Assembly: GCF_000234805.1 (NCBI RefSeq)
Contig: NC_016645.1
Coordinates: forward strand, 844,391-908,390
DNA: 64,000 nt
DNA from: Pyrobaculum ferrireducens
Lineage (GTDB): Archaea; Thermoproteota; Thermoprotei; Thermoproteales; Thermoproteaceae
Direction: 5' to 3'
Shown: positions 17,210 to 25,098 of the stretch, one piece after another
How the letters are laid out: each line of letters begins with the position of its first letter
Position numbering within the stretch: the stretch's first letter is position 1
Position numbers and translations under genes: made by a program
The notes under the pieces: generated by a model
What the model was told of the DNA's origin: nothing
Databases searched by the model: none
The model's input: the letters and a program-made list of their open reading frames with translations, nothing else

Positions 17210-18009
17210 GAGGAGCCGGAAAGAGGCGCGGGGGAAAGTCTAAGAAGTTAGAGGAGGAGATTATCAAGATCATAAGGGGGGCCTTAGCTAGGCTGTGTAG
17301 CGATAGCTACAACGTGGTGTCGTGTTTTAATCTTGCGTTTTTAGAGTCAATGCGCGAGGCGGCGGGGCTGGGGCTTAAGCCCCCGCTGTTCTCTAGAGAG
17401 GCCGTGGCGTATCTATATGAGAAGCCTCCTATGTATTTACGTCCTGACGTTGTTGGGCGATATGTAGAGGCGGTTATGGAGGCTGCTAAGTCAGTTTTTA
17501 GGCCGGTGTACAGGTTTGAGTTTACGCTCGAGACGAGGCTTGTTATTCATACCAAGTGGCCTTATCTGCCTCTGGAGATCGGGATCTCATGGCATCCTAT
17601 TTTCAACATTCCCTATATACCGGCTACCTCTCTAAAAGGCGCGTTGAGAGCAACCTTTCCTAACTCTTTATGCGAATTGGATAAGACAGCTCTATTCGGG
17701 GAACAATCTGAGGAGGGGAAACTAACAGTGTTTGATGCCTATCCAGTAAAGTGGGAAAAGCTGGTGGAGCCCGACGTCATCACGCCGCACTATAAGGAGG
17801 TAAGTGGCGTCATTCATGAGGCCGCCGCCGATCCGATACCGCTTGTGTTTCCCGCGATTCCCCCAGGTGTTACATTCGCCTTTATAATTGGCGTTAAGAG
17901 CCACGGCCTAGGCTCTGAATGTGTTACTGAACTTTTTAACGCTGTCAGAGACGCGTTACGCCTAGGGGTAGGCGCCAAGACAGCAATAGGTTACGGAATA
18001 TTTAAATAA
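17203..18009 (+). CDS. cmr6: Cmr6 (Cas7-like head subunit)
   Basis: Cmr6 sits between the Cmr4 filament and Cmr1. The 268-residue product has an N-terminal basic/helical extension and the RAMP core IPYIPATSLKGALRATF (residues about 140-156), then a C-terminal GLGVGAKTAIGYGIFK, the family's Gly-rich end. It starts inside the cmr1 end at ATG 17203. It is the last standard cmr gene; transcription very probably continues into the ATPase 11 nt downstream. Confidence 0.92.
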   Translation: MVRGAGKRRGGKSKKLEEEIIKIIRGALARLCSDSYNVVSCFNLAFLESMREAAGLGLKPPLFSREAVAYLYEKPPMYLRPDVVGRYVEAVMEAAKSVFRPVYRFEFTLETRLVIHTKWPYLPLEIGISWHPIFNIPYIPATSLKGALRATFPNSLCELDKTALFGEQSEEGKLTVFDAYPVKWEKLVEPDVITPHYKEVSGVIHEAAADPIPLVFPAIPPGVTFAFIIGVKSHGLGSECVTELFNAVRDALRLGVGAKTAIGYGIFK

Positions 18010-18020
18010 TTAAACAAATA

Positions 18021-18884
18021 ATGCAAATTATTATGAGAATAACCAAGATAGAAGTGCTAAATTTCAAGAGAATCGAAACCGCAGAGATAGACGTAGACAA
18101 CAACAAGCTTCTTCTCTTCGGCCCCAACGGAGCAGGAAAAACTAGCCTCATACATGCACTTTTGACATTATTAGGTTACATTAGCGAGGAAAGCGGGGTT
18201 GAAAATATAATCAGTGGATTGTTGGCGAGATCTCCGCAATCTCATATTAGGCTAGGCGCTGATAAGGCAACCATTTCAGCAGTTATTGACGGGAAAAAAT
18301 ATAGTTTAGAAATAGATAGATTCGCTGGCACAACCCTATACGTTGATGGGGAAAGAAAGGATACTACGTTGAGATTTTCTCTTTCATACCTCGCTCCATG
18401 TGTAGTGCGTAATTCAGTGGACGAGGAGCTGTGGGAGATCTCTCTATGTCCGCCTGGGATCAATATAAGGGATCCTAGGATAGCTGAATTGGTTAGGCGA
18501 GAAATTTATCTTCTAGGAATTGAAGACTTCTACTTTGACATGGTAAAAGAGAGAGGACATTGGATCAATTTGCGTGACCTCGCATATGGATTAGTCCGAG
18601 TTTTAGGGTTGCTCTTAGCCATATATGGTGAGCCTGAGATCTTAATATTGGATACCTTTGAGGCTGGGATGCACTACGACTTGGCTGTAGATGTGATAAA
18701 GTTCTTGACTTCGTTGCCGTCTTTCGTAATTTTGGAGTCTCATATTGGTCTTTCTGTCAAGGCGGCTCTTAAGAGGGGATGGTCTGTCTACTATGTGAAA
18801 GAGGGTGAGTTTATAAGAATTCGTAACATGGACGAGTTGAAGAATATCGCATATGCAGAGGCCAGGGCCTTCGCAGAGGCATAA
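18021..18884 (+). CDS. AAA/ABC-type ATPase at the end of the cmr operon
   Basis: The 287-residue protein is an SMC/OLD-like ATPase: N-terminal strand ITKIEVLNFKRIE, Walker A GPNGAGKTS (residues about 35-43), and a Walker B region ILILDTFEAGMH. The usual DE(P/I)E is replaced by DTFE, so the standard catalytic Glu after Asp is Thr. ILESHIGLSVKAALKRGW holds the switch His. The start is ATG 18021 or 18033 (MRITKIE). The gene lies 11 nt after cmr6 and overlaps the next gene by 32 nt, so it is in the cmr operon. Codon use is AT-rich, unlike cmr2-5, hinting at transfer. ABC-type ATPases are known accessory proteins of type III loci; its exact role here is unknown. Confidence 0.8.
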   Translation: MQIIMRITKIEVLNFKRIETAEIDVDNNKLLLFGPNGAGKTSLIHALLTLLGYISEESGVENIISGLLARSPQSHIRLGADKATISAVIDGKKYSLEIDRFAGTTLYVDGERKDTTLRFSLSYLAPCVVRNSVDEELWEISLCPPGINIRDPRIAELVRREIYLLGIEDFYFDMVKERGHWINLRDLAYGLVRVLGLLLAIYGEPEILILDTFEAGMHYDLAVDVIKFLTSLPSFVILESHIGLSVKAALKRGWSVYYVKEGEFIRIRNMDELKNIAYAEARAFAEA

Positions 18885-19338
18885 AATCAGCGGCTACAGC
18901 ATAAAGGATAGCCGTTGCGTCGACGTCGAATGGGGGGCTTACTGTACTAAGCCGTACTGCGTCTGTAGCCCCGACGTATCTAGCTCCTTCCCCTATAAAT
19001 GCGATGATGTCGCAGCGCGTATGAACAGTGGCGATTTGCCGCCGTTGCCCGACTGTCTACTTGTGTTGGTGGGCCCGAGGGGGCCGGCTGAGAAGATTTT
19101 GGTTGAATGTAAGTGTAATCTTGACCGGGGGGCTAGGACAAGGAAGGAGCCAGCGAGACTTCTGGGAGAGATAGAGAGTAAGTTCAACGCAACATCTCAT
19201 TACCAGGCTAGTCGCCGTGTTGTAGTTATCCCGCCGGGGCGTGAATTTTCTGCGCTGGCTGAAGAGATTAAGGGGAGGGGGTGGGAGGTGGAGTTTTGCT
19301 GTAGCGAGGTTTGTGGGGTGTGTAAATGGTGCTCTTAG
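18853..19338 (+). CDS. Candidate PD-(D/E)xK nuclease, Cys-rich, partner of the upstream ATPase
   Basis: The 161-residue protein has LPDCLLVLVG followed after a short turn by ILVECKCN, spacing that fits the D...ExK core of restriction-endonuclease-fold nucleases. A following helix (RLLGEIESKF) and a strand RRVVVIPPG fit the fold. It carries many Cys: several in the first 45 residues, and CCSEVCGVCKWC at the C-terminus, which could bind zinc or an Fe-S cluster. ATG 18853 overlaps the ATPase by 32 nt, a coupled pair. The fold assignment is inference from motif order; I do not recognise a named family. Confidence 0.6.
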   Translation: MQRPGPSQRHKISGYSIKDSRCVDVEWGAYCTKPYCVCSPDVSSSFPYKCDDVAARMNSGDLPPLPDCLLVLVGPRGPAEKILVECKCNLDRGARTRKEPARLLGEIESKFNATSHYQASRRVVVIPPGREFSALAEEIKGRGWEVEFCCSEVCGVCKWCS

Positions 19339-19868
19339 TGGTTGTTAGGGGAGAGGACGCGGGGAGGGTTGCGGAAAGGCTGGGATGCCCCCGGGGGCCT
19401 TCTAGGCCGGGGGAGCTGGTGCGATGCGGGGAGTATGCGCTTTACCTCCAGTTGGTGGAGGCTGTCGGGGGGGTGGAGTACTACTATATGGACGTGACGC
19501 TGGCCGACTTCTGGAGGGATGGGGAGTATCTTTCTGAGGAGGCGGAGAGAGCAGGTGCCTACAGCCCGGAGAGGGCGTTGGAGGTTTTGAAGAGGGTTGC
19601 CGATTTGGCGCTTCTGGCTGTCGGGTCGAGAGCGCCTAGTGTGACTAGTGCCGGGGACAGCGTCTTTCTTCACCACGACTTTGTCTGGGTGAGAGAGGGA
19701 TTTACGCCGGTGGGTAGGAGCCGCGATATTTTGGCATATGTGTTTGGGAGCGTAGCCGCTCTTGATGTTGAGTTTCTGATACAGGTGAATGAGGGGCGTT
19801 TTGAAAAGTTTGCGGGGGGCTATCTGGTTAGGTTGCGGAGTTTTTCAACATCTGGGGGGTTTCAGTAG
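19326..19868 (+). CDS. Unknown protein, last gene of the extended cmr operon
   Basis: 180 residues, no family recognised. It starts at ATG 19326, overlapping the nuclease candidate by 13 nt, so it is probably co-translated. The N-terminus (VLLVVVRGEDAGRVAERLGCP) reads as beta-alpha. A middle acidic part YYYMDVTLADFW and a helix PERALEVLKRVADLALLAVG follow. No Cys cluster, membrane segment or nuclease motif is clear. The 3' end overlaps convergent csx1 by 24 nt. By position it may be a regulator or partner of the ATPase-nuclease pair; function unknown. Confidence 0.6.
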   Translation: MVLLVVVRGEDAGRVAERLGCPRGPSRPGELVRCGEYALYLQLVEAVGGVEYYYMDVTLADFWRDGEYLSEEAERAGAYSPERALEVLKRVADLALLAVGSRAPSVTSAGDSVFLHHDFVWVREGFTPVGRSRDILAYVFGSVAALDVEFLIQVNEGRFEKFAGGYLVRLRSFSTSGGFQ

Positions 19869-21311
19869 TTGTATTAACTCAGCCACTTTATCGCCGTCGT
19901 AGGCGGCCTCGACTATCTTGGCCTCTCTCACAGTTACTTCTCTTACTACGGTATACGCGAAGCCGCCGTGGGCCAGCAGGTTGCGCAGGTCCCTCTCCGA
20001 TACGCCCTTTCTGCCCTCCCTCCTGAGGAGCGCCTCGGCCGCGCACAGCGCGTCTTCCCACGCGTCTCTCAGAGCGTCGGCGTCTTTAATCTCCAAGAGC
20101 CTCTTGCTGTTATCGAAGAGGGCGGCGACTTCGCGTTGCGCCAGCCTCACGGCCCCCTCCCTCGTCTCCAGCACGCCCTTGTCGGCCATGACCTCGGCGG
20201 CTTTCGCCATGAGCCCCAGCTCGTCGGCTGTCGTTCTGAGCACCTTGCTCACCAAGGCCACGCCGGCCTTCTCGTAGTGGCCGGCCGCTTTGTTGAGGAA
20301 GGCGGCTAGGTCCTCCGCCTTCAGCTTGTCGAGCTCCCTTTCGAGGTAGTGGAGAGCCACTTGGATGGGGTACGAGACGTCGGCCTCTCCGTATGAGACG
20401 GTGTGCGTTTTGTCGTCGGGATTCACTTCGTCGGGGGGTGGCGGCAGGCCGCTGGATCCGGAGCCCGGCTTGTAGATCGCCGGTTCCCTCCCCACGTACC
20501 TCGCGTGGGGGAACAGCAAGGCGGCGGCTCCGGAGGCCAGCAACATGTAGGAGGTGACGACCTTCTCGAATCTGGGGCACAGCTCCTGGGGCATCTCTCT
20601 CGGCGTATCGATTCTGGAGGGGGCTAGCGATTTCAGTGCCGAGAGCTGTCTGATAGCCCTTATGACGCTCTGTAGCTCCGTTACGTCGAGTACCGCAAGG
20701 CTTGGGAGCTCTTTCTTGACCTGCTTCTGTCTCTCTTCTTTTATGCAGTTCTCCGTGATGTGGTCGGGCGGATATGGTTCCGAGTTGTAGATAATTGTCC
20801 TGCCCTCCAGGTCCAGCAATACGGAGGCGGCCACGGCGGCGTAGAGCACGGCGACGGTTTGGTAGTTCACGCCGTGGGTTAAGTCGACGACTATGAAGCT
20901 GGGTCTCGACTTCTCCTCCGCTTTCTGGAGGATGGCGTGTAGCGTCTTGTTGAAGATGTGCAGAGCCGTGGCCTTGAAGTGCCAGCCGTGGTAGAGGCCG
21001 ATGCCGGGGAGCGACACCACGTCCGCCTTGACATCGAGTTTCTCCGCCCACTCTCTGTATTTTTCCTCGACTGCCTTCCTAAGCACCTGGTCGGCGGGGG
21101 GTATGGCTGTGTCCATGCCGAAGATGAGGACATCAACGTCTCTTGCCTTTCTGAGCTGTTGCGCCAGAGCCGCGGTGGAGCTACAGCCCTCCACGTCCTC
21201 GGCCTCTATCCGGAGGGCAGGATGTTTGACCTCAACGCGGTATTTGGCTTTGCGCCACTGGGGTGGGTTTCCCCATGGCGCTATTAGGAGAAATCTCATC
21301 TTTCTCTCCAT
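19845..21311 (-). CDS. csx1: Csx1-family CARF-HEPN ribonuclease
   Basis: Csx1 proteins bind cOA made by Cas10 through a CARF domain and then cut RNA with a HEPN domain. The 488-residue product has a Rossmann-like N-terminal half with VVDLTHGVNY (DLTHGVNY at residues 143-150, the CARF motif of the Csx1/TM1812 group). The helical C-terminal half contains R443-N-L-L-A-H448, a Rx4H HEPN active site. Start at 21311, or MRFLLIAPWG four codons on. It is convergent with the cmr-linked operon rather than part of it. Activity is expected from the intact motifs. Confidence 0.93.
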   Translation of the reverse strand: MERKMRFLLIAPWGNPPQWRKAKYRVEVKHPALRIEAEDVEGCSSTAALAQQLRKARDVDVLIFGMDTAIPPADQVLRKAVEEKYREWAEKLDVKADVVSLPGIGLYHGWHFKATALHIFNKTLHAILQKAEEKSRPSFIVVDLTHGVNYQTVAVLYAAVAASVLLDLEGRTIIYNSEPYPPDHITENCIKEERQKQVKKELPSLAVLDVTELQSVIRAIRQLSALKSLAPSRIDTPREMPQELCPRFEKVVTSYMLLASGAAALLFPHARYVGREPAIYKPGSGSSGLPPPPDEVNPDDKTHTVSYGEADVSYPIQVALHYLERELDKLKAEDLAAFLNKAAGHYEKAGVALVSKVLRTTADELGLMAKAAEVMADKGVLETREGAVRLAQREVAALFDNSKRLLEIKDADALRDAWEDALCAAEALLRREGRKGVSERDLRNLLAHGGFAYTVVREVTVREAKIVEAAYDGDKVAELIQLLKPPRC

Positions 21312-21430
21312 TGAGTGGTCTCCGGTGGCGTTTTTAACATTGGTGCCGCTACTTGGCGGCGGGTTTCGACATATGTTTAGGGATTGTGTGATTTAGAGAA
21401 GAATTAAATAACTAAGCATCTTCTAATATC

Positions 21431-21718
21431 ATGTCTCTGTGGGTTAGGAATGTGCATAGAGAGGTGGCTAGCAACGCGGTGGTGTATGAGCCGGTTGAGG
21501 TGAGGCGGGTGCGGTATTACTACGACTCGGGTGTAGATGTCGTTTCGATTAGGTTGCGGGATGGGGAGCCTAAGTACGTCATCGATGGGAGTGGAAATTT
21601 TGTGATTTTCGCAGATGACTTGGGTGTGTGGTCTGTTGATCTTGAGGTTAAGAAGTGGGGCGGGGAGCACGGCGATGTTGTGAGGAAGATGAAGATGGCT
21701 GGGTTTGAGATATGGTGA
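21431..21718 (+). CDS. DUF2283-like protein
   Basis: 95 residues with the DUF2283 pattern: YYYDSGVDVVSIRLRDGEP, then NFVIFADDLGVWSVDLEV. Such small proteins are often found beside DUF4258-type toxins and may be antitoxins; the role is not proved. ATG 21431 is about 10 nt after a TATCA-rich stretch; a TTAAATAA sequence at about 21404-21412 may be the promoter. It overlaps the next gene by 7 nt. Confidence 0.7.
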   Translation: MSLWVRNVHREVASNAVVYEPVEVRRVRYYYDSGVDVVSIRLRDGEPKYVIDGSGNFVIFADDLGVWSVDLEVKKWGGEHGDVVRKMKMAGFEIW

Positions 21719-22098
21719 CGCCTTTGGAGGTTGAGGTGTTGGAGGAGCAGACGGGCGAGGTGGAGGCGGAGGGTCTGCTCATTACATATAGGGTCGTCGG
21801 CGTAAAGATTGCGAAGGTTGGCGAGGGGTACGCTGTGAGCGTTGCCACCGAGGTGGCGGCTAGGTTTAGGGAGGCGCCGTCTCCCCCGGTCGGCGTATGT
21901 ATGGGGGGCGGCGTCCCATATAGGCCTATTAGGTTTAGAGTTGTTAAATTAGCCCGCGCCGTGGTTAAAGCCGACGGAAGGGTTTTTGATGTCTACGTGG
22001 AGCCGCTGGCCGTCATGGCTGCTGAGGGCTTCGTGACGCCTCTTGGCGAGCCCTGCGTGGCCATATCCACAGCCGTCGGGTGGATCACCAGGGGGTGA
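21712..22098 (+). CDS. Unknown small protein in a toxin-antitoxin-like operon
   Basis: 128 residues from ATG 21712, inside the DUF2283 3' end. The sequence looks like a compact beta-rich domain (LLITYRVVGVKIAKVGEGYAVSVATEV, RFRVVKLARAVVKADGRVFDVYVEP) without membrane segments. No family recognised. Stop codon overlaps the start of the following DUF4258-like gene. Translational coupling with both neighbours suggests one operon. Confidence 0.6.
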   Translation: MVTPLEVEVLEEQTGEVEAEGLLITYRVVGVKIAKVGEGYAVSVATEVAARFREAPSPPVGVCMGGGVPYRPIRFRVVKLARAVVKADGRVFDVYVEPLAVMAAEGFVTPLGEPCVAISTAVGWITRG

Positions 22099-22392
22099 TG
22101 GGATGTGGGGTGGAGTTTTCGAGACACGCGTTAGAGAAGCACAGACTAGACGTGGCGAAATACGCCGGGTTGGAGTTCCTGGAAGCCGTGGTCTCGAACG
22201 TAGAAGCGGTTTTCCACCGCGGAGAGCCGGACGCTGTTCTTGATAGGTTTATCGGCTTGGATTGAGAGGAGGAGGGCTGTGGTTAAGTATAGGTGTAAGA
22301 CGCTACGCGTCGTGGTGGCGAAGACGCTGCGTTGCTACTTAATCGTGACTGTGTTTCCAGATCCGGGGACCCACTTCGTTGTGGAGGGCTAA
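22098..22392 (+). pseudogene. DUF4258-like toxin gene, apparently frameshifted
   Basis: From ATG 22098 the frame gives VEFSRHALEKHRLDVAKY and an EFLEAVVSNVEAVFHRGEPD segment, the N-terminal half of DUF4258-type proteins, and stops at 22263-22265. A different frame from about 22258 to 22392 gives ERRRAVVKYRCKTLRVVVAK and CYLIVTVFPDPG, which fits the C-terminal half of the same fold. A single frame change between about 22210 and 22262 would join them. It follows a DUF2283 gene, a common pairing. Two separate short genes is the less likely alternative. The 3' end overlaps the convergent gene by 4 nt. Confidence 0.55.
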
Positions 22393-23255
22393 ATCTCTAG
22401 GAACTCCAGTATCCAGTCTAGGGGTCTGGAGAGGCCTATCATGAATCCCTTGACGTCGCTTTTCATGCCGCCGAAGGCGTAGCGGGTCGCCTCCAGGTCG
22501 GCGCTGTATCCCAGCTCTCCGAGGGCCTGGCTGTACGCCTCGATTACGCGATCCAGCTCCTCGGCAGTGCCGACATCTAGGGCGAGGACCTCCAGCGCCA
22601 CTACGTACTTCAGCCTGCCTGACCGCTCCATAAGCTCTAGGTAGTCCTCAGCCGCGTGGCTCGCCCCGCGTCTGCGTATGCGGTAGGCCAGGGCGTAGCC
22701 TAGGAGCGTTGGCCTGCCCCGCGGGTCTGCTAGGTGGAGGCTGTAGAGGTAGGCTTTTCTAAACCTCATCTCCCGGCGGTAGGCGTCTGGATCCGCGCCC
22801 CTCGGCCTCCGCTGTATGTCTAGGAGCCGTATCGTCTTTTCGAGGTCGAATTTCTTGGAGGCGCTCAGCGCCTCTACCAAGATCACTTTCTCGGGTAGCG
22901 TGAGGATAGGGGGGAGGTACGCCAAGTCCTCTGGCGACTTTGCGTTGACTGCTTTCTGGACCGCCGCCATCGCCTTGGCCAGCCTCTCGCCGTCGATGGA
23001 GAGGTCGCGGATGAAGTCGGCGACGGCGCCGAGGTTCGGCTCGCGGCCACTCCTCGTGGTGTATCCGAGGTTGTTCAGCCTCTCGGTTATCCAGCTCTGG
23101 TGGGGGCCGAGCCTCTCTATCCGTCGTATATGCCGTTCATACACCATCTGCTTATCTAGGCCGGATCTCTCTGCGTATGCTAGTAGTAGTAGTACCCTGG
23201 GGGATTGGTATATCCACGTGCCGCGTCGGCCTTGGAAAAGGCTCGGCGGCTTCAT
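22389..23255 (-). CDS. Unknown helical protein, third gene of a three-gene operon
   Basis: 288 residues, largely alpha-helical with many Arg/Leu, no recognised motif. The N-terminus GRRGTWIYQSPRVLLLLAYAERSGLDKQMVYERHIRRIERLG could be a winged-helix or helical DNA-binding part; a conserved-looking NLGYTTRSG lies near residue 65. ATG 23255 overlaps the upstream ATPase stop by 4 nt. It may be a partner or target-recognition subunit of the ATPase. Function unknown. Confidence 0.6.
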   Translation of the reverse strand: MKPPSLFQGRRGTWIYQSPRVLLLLAYAERSGLDKQMVYERHIRRIERLGPHQSWITERLNNLGYTTRSGREPNLGAVADFIRDLSIDGERLAKAMAAVQKAVNAKSPEDLAYLPPILTLPEKVILVEALSASKKFDLEKTIRLLDIQRRPRGADPDAYRREMRFRKAYLYSLHLADPRGRPTLLGYALAYRIRRRGASHAAEDYLELMERSGRLKYVVALEVLALDVGTAEELDRVIEAYSQALGELGYSADLEATRYAFGGMKSDVKGFMIGLSRPLDWILEFLEI

Positions 23256-24460
23256 GCCAGGAATAGCTCTATAGCTAGGTAGAAGTTGTCCTCCCCGCTC
23301 TGTGTCAGCAGTCTTTGTTGCGGCTCTTCGCCTACTAGGGCGTCTCTTAGGTGTGTAATTGCCGACGCGGTCAGCACGTAGCCGCCTGGGGCCCTCCGCA
23401 TCAGCGGCCTCCGCCTCTCCACCAACAGCTCAACTACCTGCGGTTCGCTTGTCACTGCTTCCGTGCCCGTCAGCGTCTTGCCTAGTTCTAGAGCTCTGTG
23501 TATATCCACTTCTGTCAGAGTTGCATATATGTTCTGCTTGAGCCAGGCGGCGAGGTAGGCGACGTAGAGAGCCTCCTTTGTCTTTACAGAGGATCTGTAC
23601 ATGTAGGCTATGTTTTTTAGATGCTGGGCCCTCGCCTTGACCACTTCCTCGGGGGCTCTGCCGGCTTTTATCTCCGCCACAATCCTCATAACAGCCCTTG
23701 GGTTTCTAAACTCCACGGAAGCGAGGGGTTCCCCAACCCTCCCCACTTTTCTCTCGAGGAAGATCTTCATGGCGCTGGGCGTCACGTCTTGGTGGAGGTA
23801 GTATATAGGCGCTATGCGGCTTTTGATCTGTATGTCGAAATGTACCCAGAGGGATGTGGGTATGGCGATGCCAGCGGCGTTTCCCCACCTATCCACGAGA
23901 TTGAAAAACTCCTCGACGAGGTGGCTCAAATCTCTAAAGCCGTAGCTCTGTGGCTGCTCCACCAGCCTCTCGAACTCGTCCACCACAACGTGGTACCCCC
24001 TCTCCCGCAGGGCCGCCACTGCGTTGCGAAGCTTCTCTAACCCCTCCCCCTCTATCGGGACGTCGACGTCCGGCAGATCAGCCGCCTCCCCTAGCTTGAG
24101 GCCCCTCTCCCAAACCCAGCCAAGCCCATTGAACCACTTTTTGTAGTTCATACACTTCAGAGCTCTCCCCAGCTCTGCGAGGTTCGAAACCTCGCTGAGC
24201 TTCGCCTTCTTTTTTGAAAAAACGACTTGATTAGCCTTGAGGACGACAGACGGAGTCCCAGCGAGGTTTTTAAGAAGCGCCGTTAGCGTGGCCACGAGAC
24301 TCTTGCCCTGTCCGTAGTGCCCCGCCACCGCCCCCCCGACGTCGAGGACTTGGTAGGCTTTTCTCACCATTTCGCCAAGCGCCGGGTTTGCCGGCTCGCC
24401 GAATTCGCCAATCTCATTACATATCTCCTCTAGCGCCGACGCCACAGATGTGGTTATCAT
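23252..24460 (-). CDS. P-loop ATPase of a three-gene operon, possible defence component
   Basis: 402 residues with Walker A GHYGQGKS (residues about 48-55) and Walker B HVVVDEFERL (around residue 160). The GxYGxGK...VDEFExL style resembles AAA/STAND ATPases such as the BREX BrxD/DUF2791 group, but a specific family is not claimed. A C-terminal helical region (PQVVELLVERRRPLMRRAPGGYVLTASAITHL) reads like a winged helix. It overlaps both neighbours by 4 nt, so the three genes are one operon. About 3 kb from csx1. Confidence 0.7.
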   Translation of the reverse strand: MITTSVASALEEICNEIGEFGEPANPALGEMVRKAYQVLDVGGAVAGHYGQGKSLVATLTALLKNLAGTPSVVLKANQVVFSKKKAKLSEVSNLAELGRALKCMNYKKWFNGLGWVWERGLKLGEAADLPDVDVPIEGEGLEKLRNAVAALRERGYHVVVDEFERLVEQPQSYGFRDLSHLVEEFFNLVDRWGNAAGIAIPTSLWVHFDIQIKSRIAPIYYLHQDVTPSAMKIFLERKVGRVGEPLASVEFRNPRAVMRIVAEIKAGRAPEEVVKARAQHLKNIAYMYRSSVKTKEALYVAYLAAWLKQNIYATLTEVDIHRALELGKTLTGTEAVTSEPQVVELLVERRRPLMRRAPGGYVLTASAITHLRDALVGEEPQQRLLTQSGEDNFYLAIELFLA

Positions 24461-25062
24461 ACTACCAGAAGTTTTCCTCCAAAAGATTTATTAAGTGTTT
24501 CACCTAGCCGCCCAATACGTTTTTGTAATACCTCTTCATTTACTTCTCTGCCTGGTCCCTTTTCCATCACTTCGAGATATGAGAGCAACGCGGCGTAGTA
24601 GGCCACCACATCGCTTAGAGCAACAAAGTAGTTTTTACCCTCCCTCCGCCCCTTAACACCCGCCTTCTCTAGCAAGCGAGCCTCAACTTTATGAGGTCTA
24701 TCTGTAAAAATTATTGGATTTAGTTTGATGTATTTTTCTATATAACGCTTTAGCTTCATACTATCTACATTCTTTATAGCATAGGCCTTCTCGACTGCGA
24801 ATAGCTTAGTAGATGAGAGATACTGCTCTAAAAATTCCTCCGTTTCACGCATGTGTATCCCCCAAAATGCCGTGGTTAAGGCCATGTAGTGGTCCCCCCT
24901 TCTTTCTAGTGATTCACCAATCTCGTGGCTTGTCTTGGCGAGCTCTGCACTCTGCTTTACAACCGGCCCGCGGAACACGACAACGCCGGCTCCCATGGCG
25001 CTGTGGTATGCGGAGAAGTCGATAGCTAATACATACGGCGCATTAGCTAACTGCAGAAGCAC
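24457..25062 (-). CDS. Candidate RNase H-fold nuclease, first gene of a three-gene operon
   Basis: 201 residues. The order of segments fits an RNase H/RuvC-like fold: strand YVLAIDFS with Asp, strands GAGVVVFRG and VVKQSAEL, a helix, strand KLFAVEKAYAI with Glu, NPIIFTDRPHK with Asp, and a C-terminal helix ALSDVVAYYAALL with Asp. These four acids would form the metal site. This is inference from pattern only. It starts at GTG 25062 with TTTAAACCTCTAAAAG about 20-30 nt upstream. It overlaps the ATPase start by 4 nt. AT-rich codon use differs from 25099-27700. Confidence 0.55.
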   Translation of the reverse strand: MLLQLANAPYVLAIDFSAYHSAMGAGVVVFRGPVVKQSAELAKTSHEIGESLERRGDHYMALTTAFWGIHMRETEEFLEQYLSSTKLFAVEKAYAIKNVDSMKLKRYIEKYIKLNPIIFTDRPHKVEARLLEKAGVKGRREGKNYFVALSDVVAYYAALLSYLEVMEKGPGREVNEEVLQKRIGRLGETLNKSFGGKLLVV

Positions 25063-25098
25063 AGAGGAGAGCTTTTAGAGGTTTAAAACTGGGGGTTG

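Noticed and set aside
18021-19338. Calling the ATPase-nuclease pair Gabija or PARIS
   Set aside because: No TOPRIM, UvrD-like or DUF4435 features are visible; the nuclease candidate looks like PD-(D/E)xK, so a named system is not supported.
20110-21051. 313-codon frame inside csx1
   Set aside because: Shadow frame of csx1 (Arg/Gly/Pro-rich); csx1 shows CARF and HEPN motifs.
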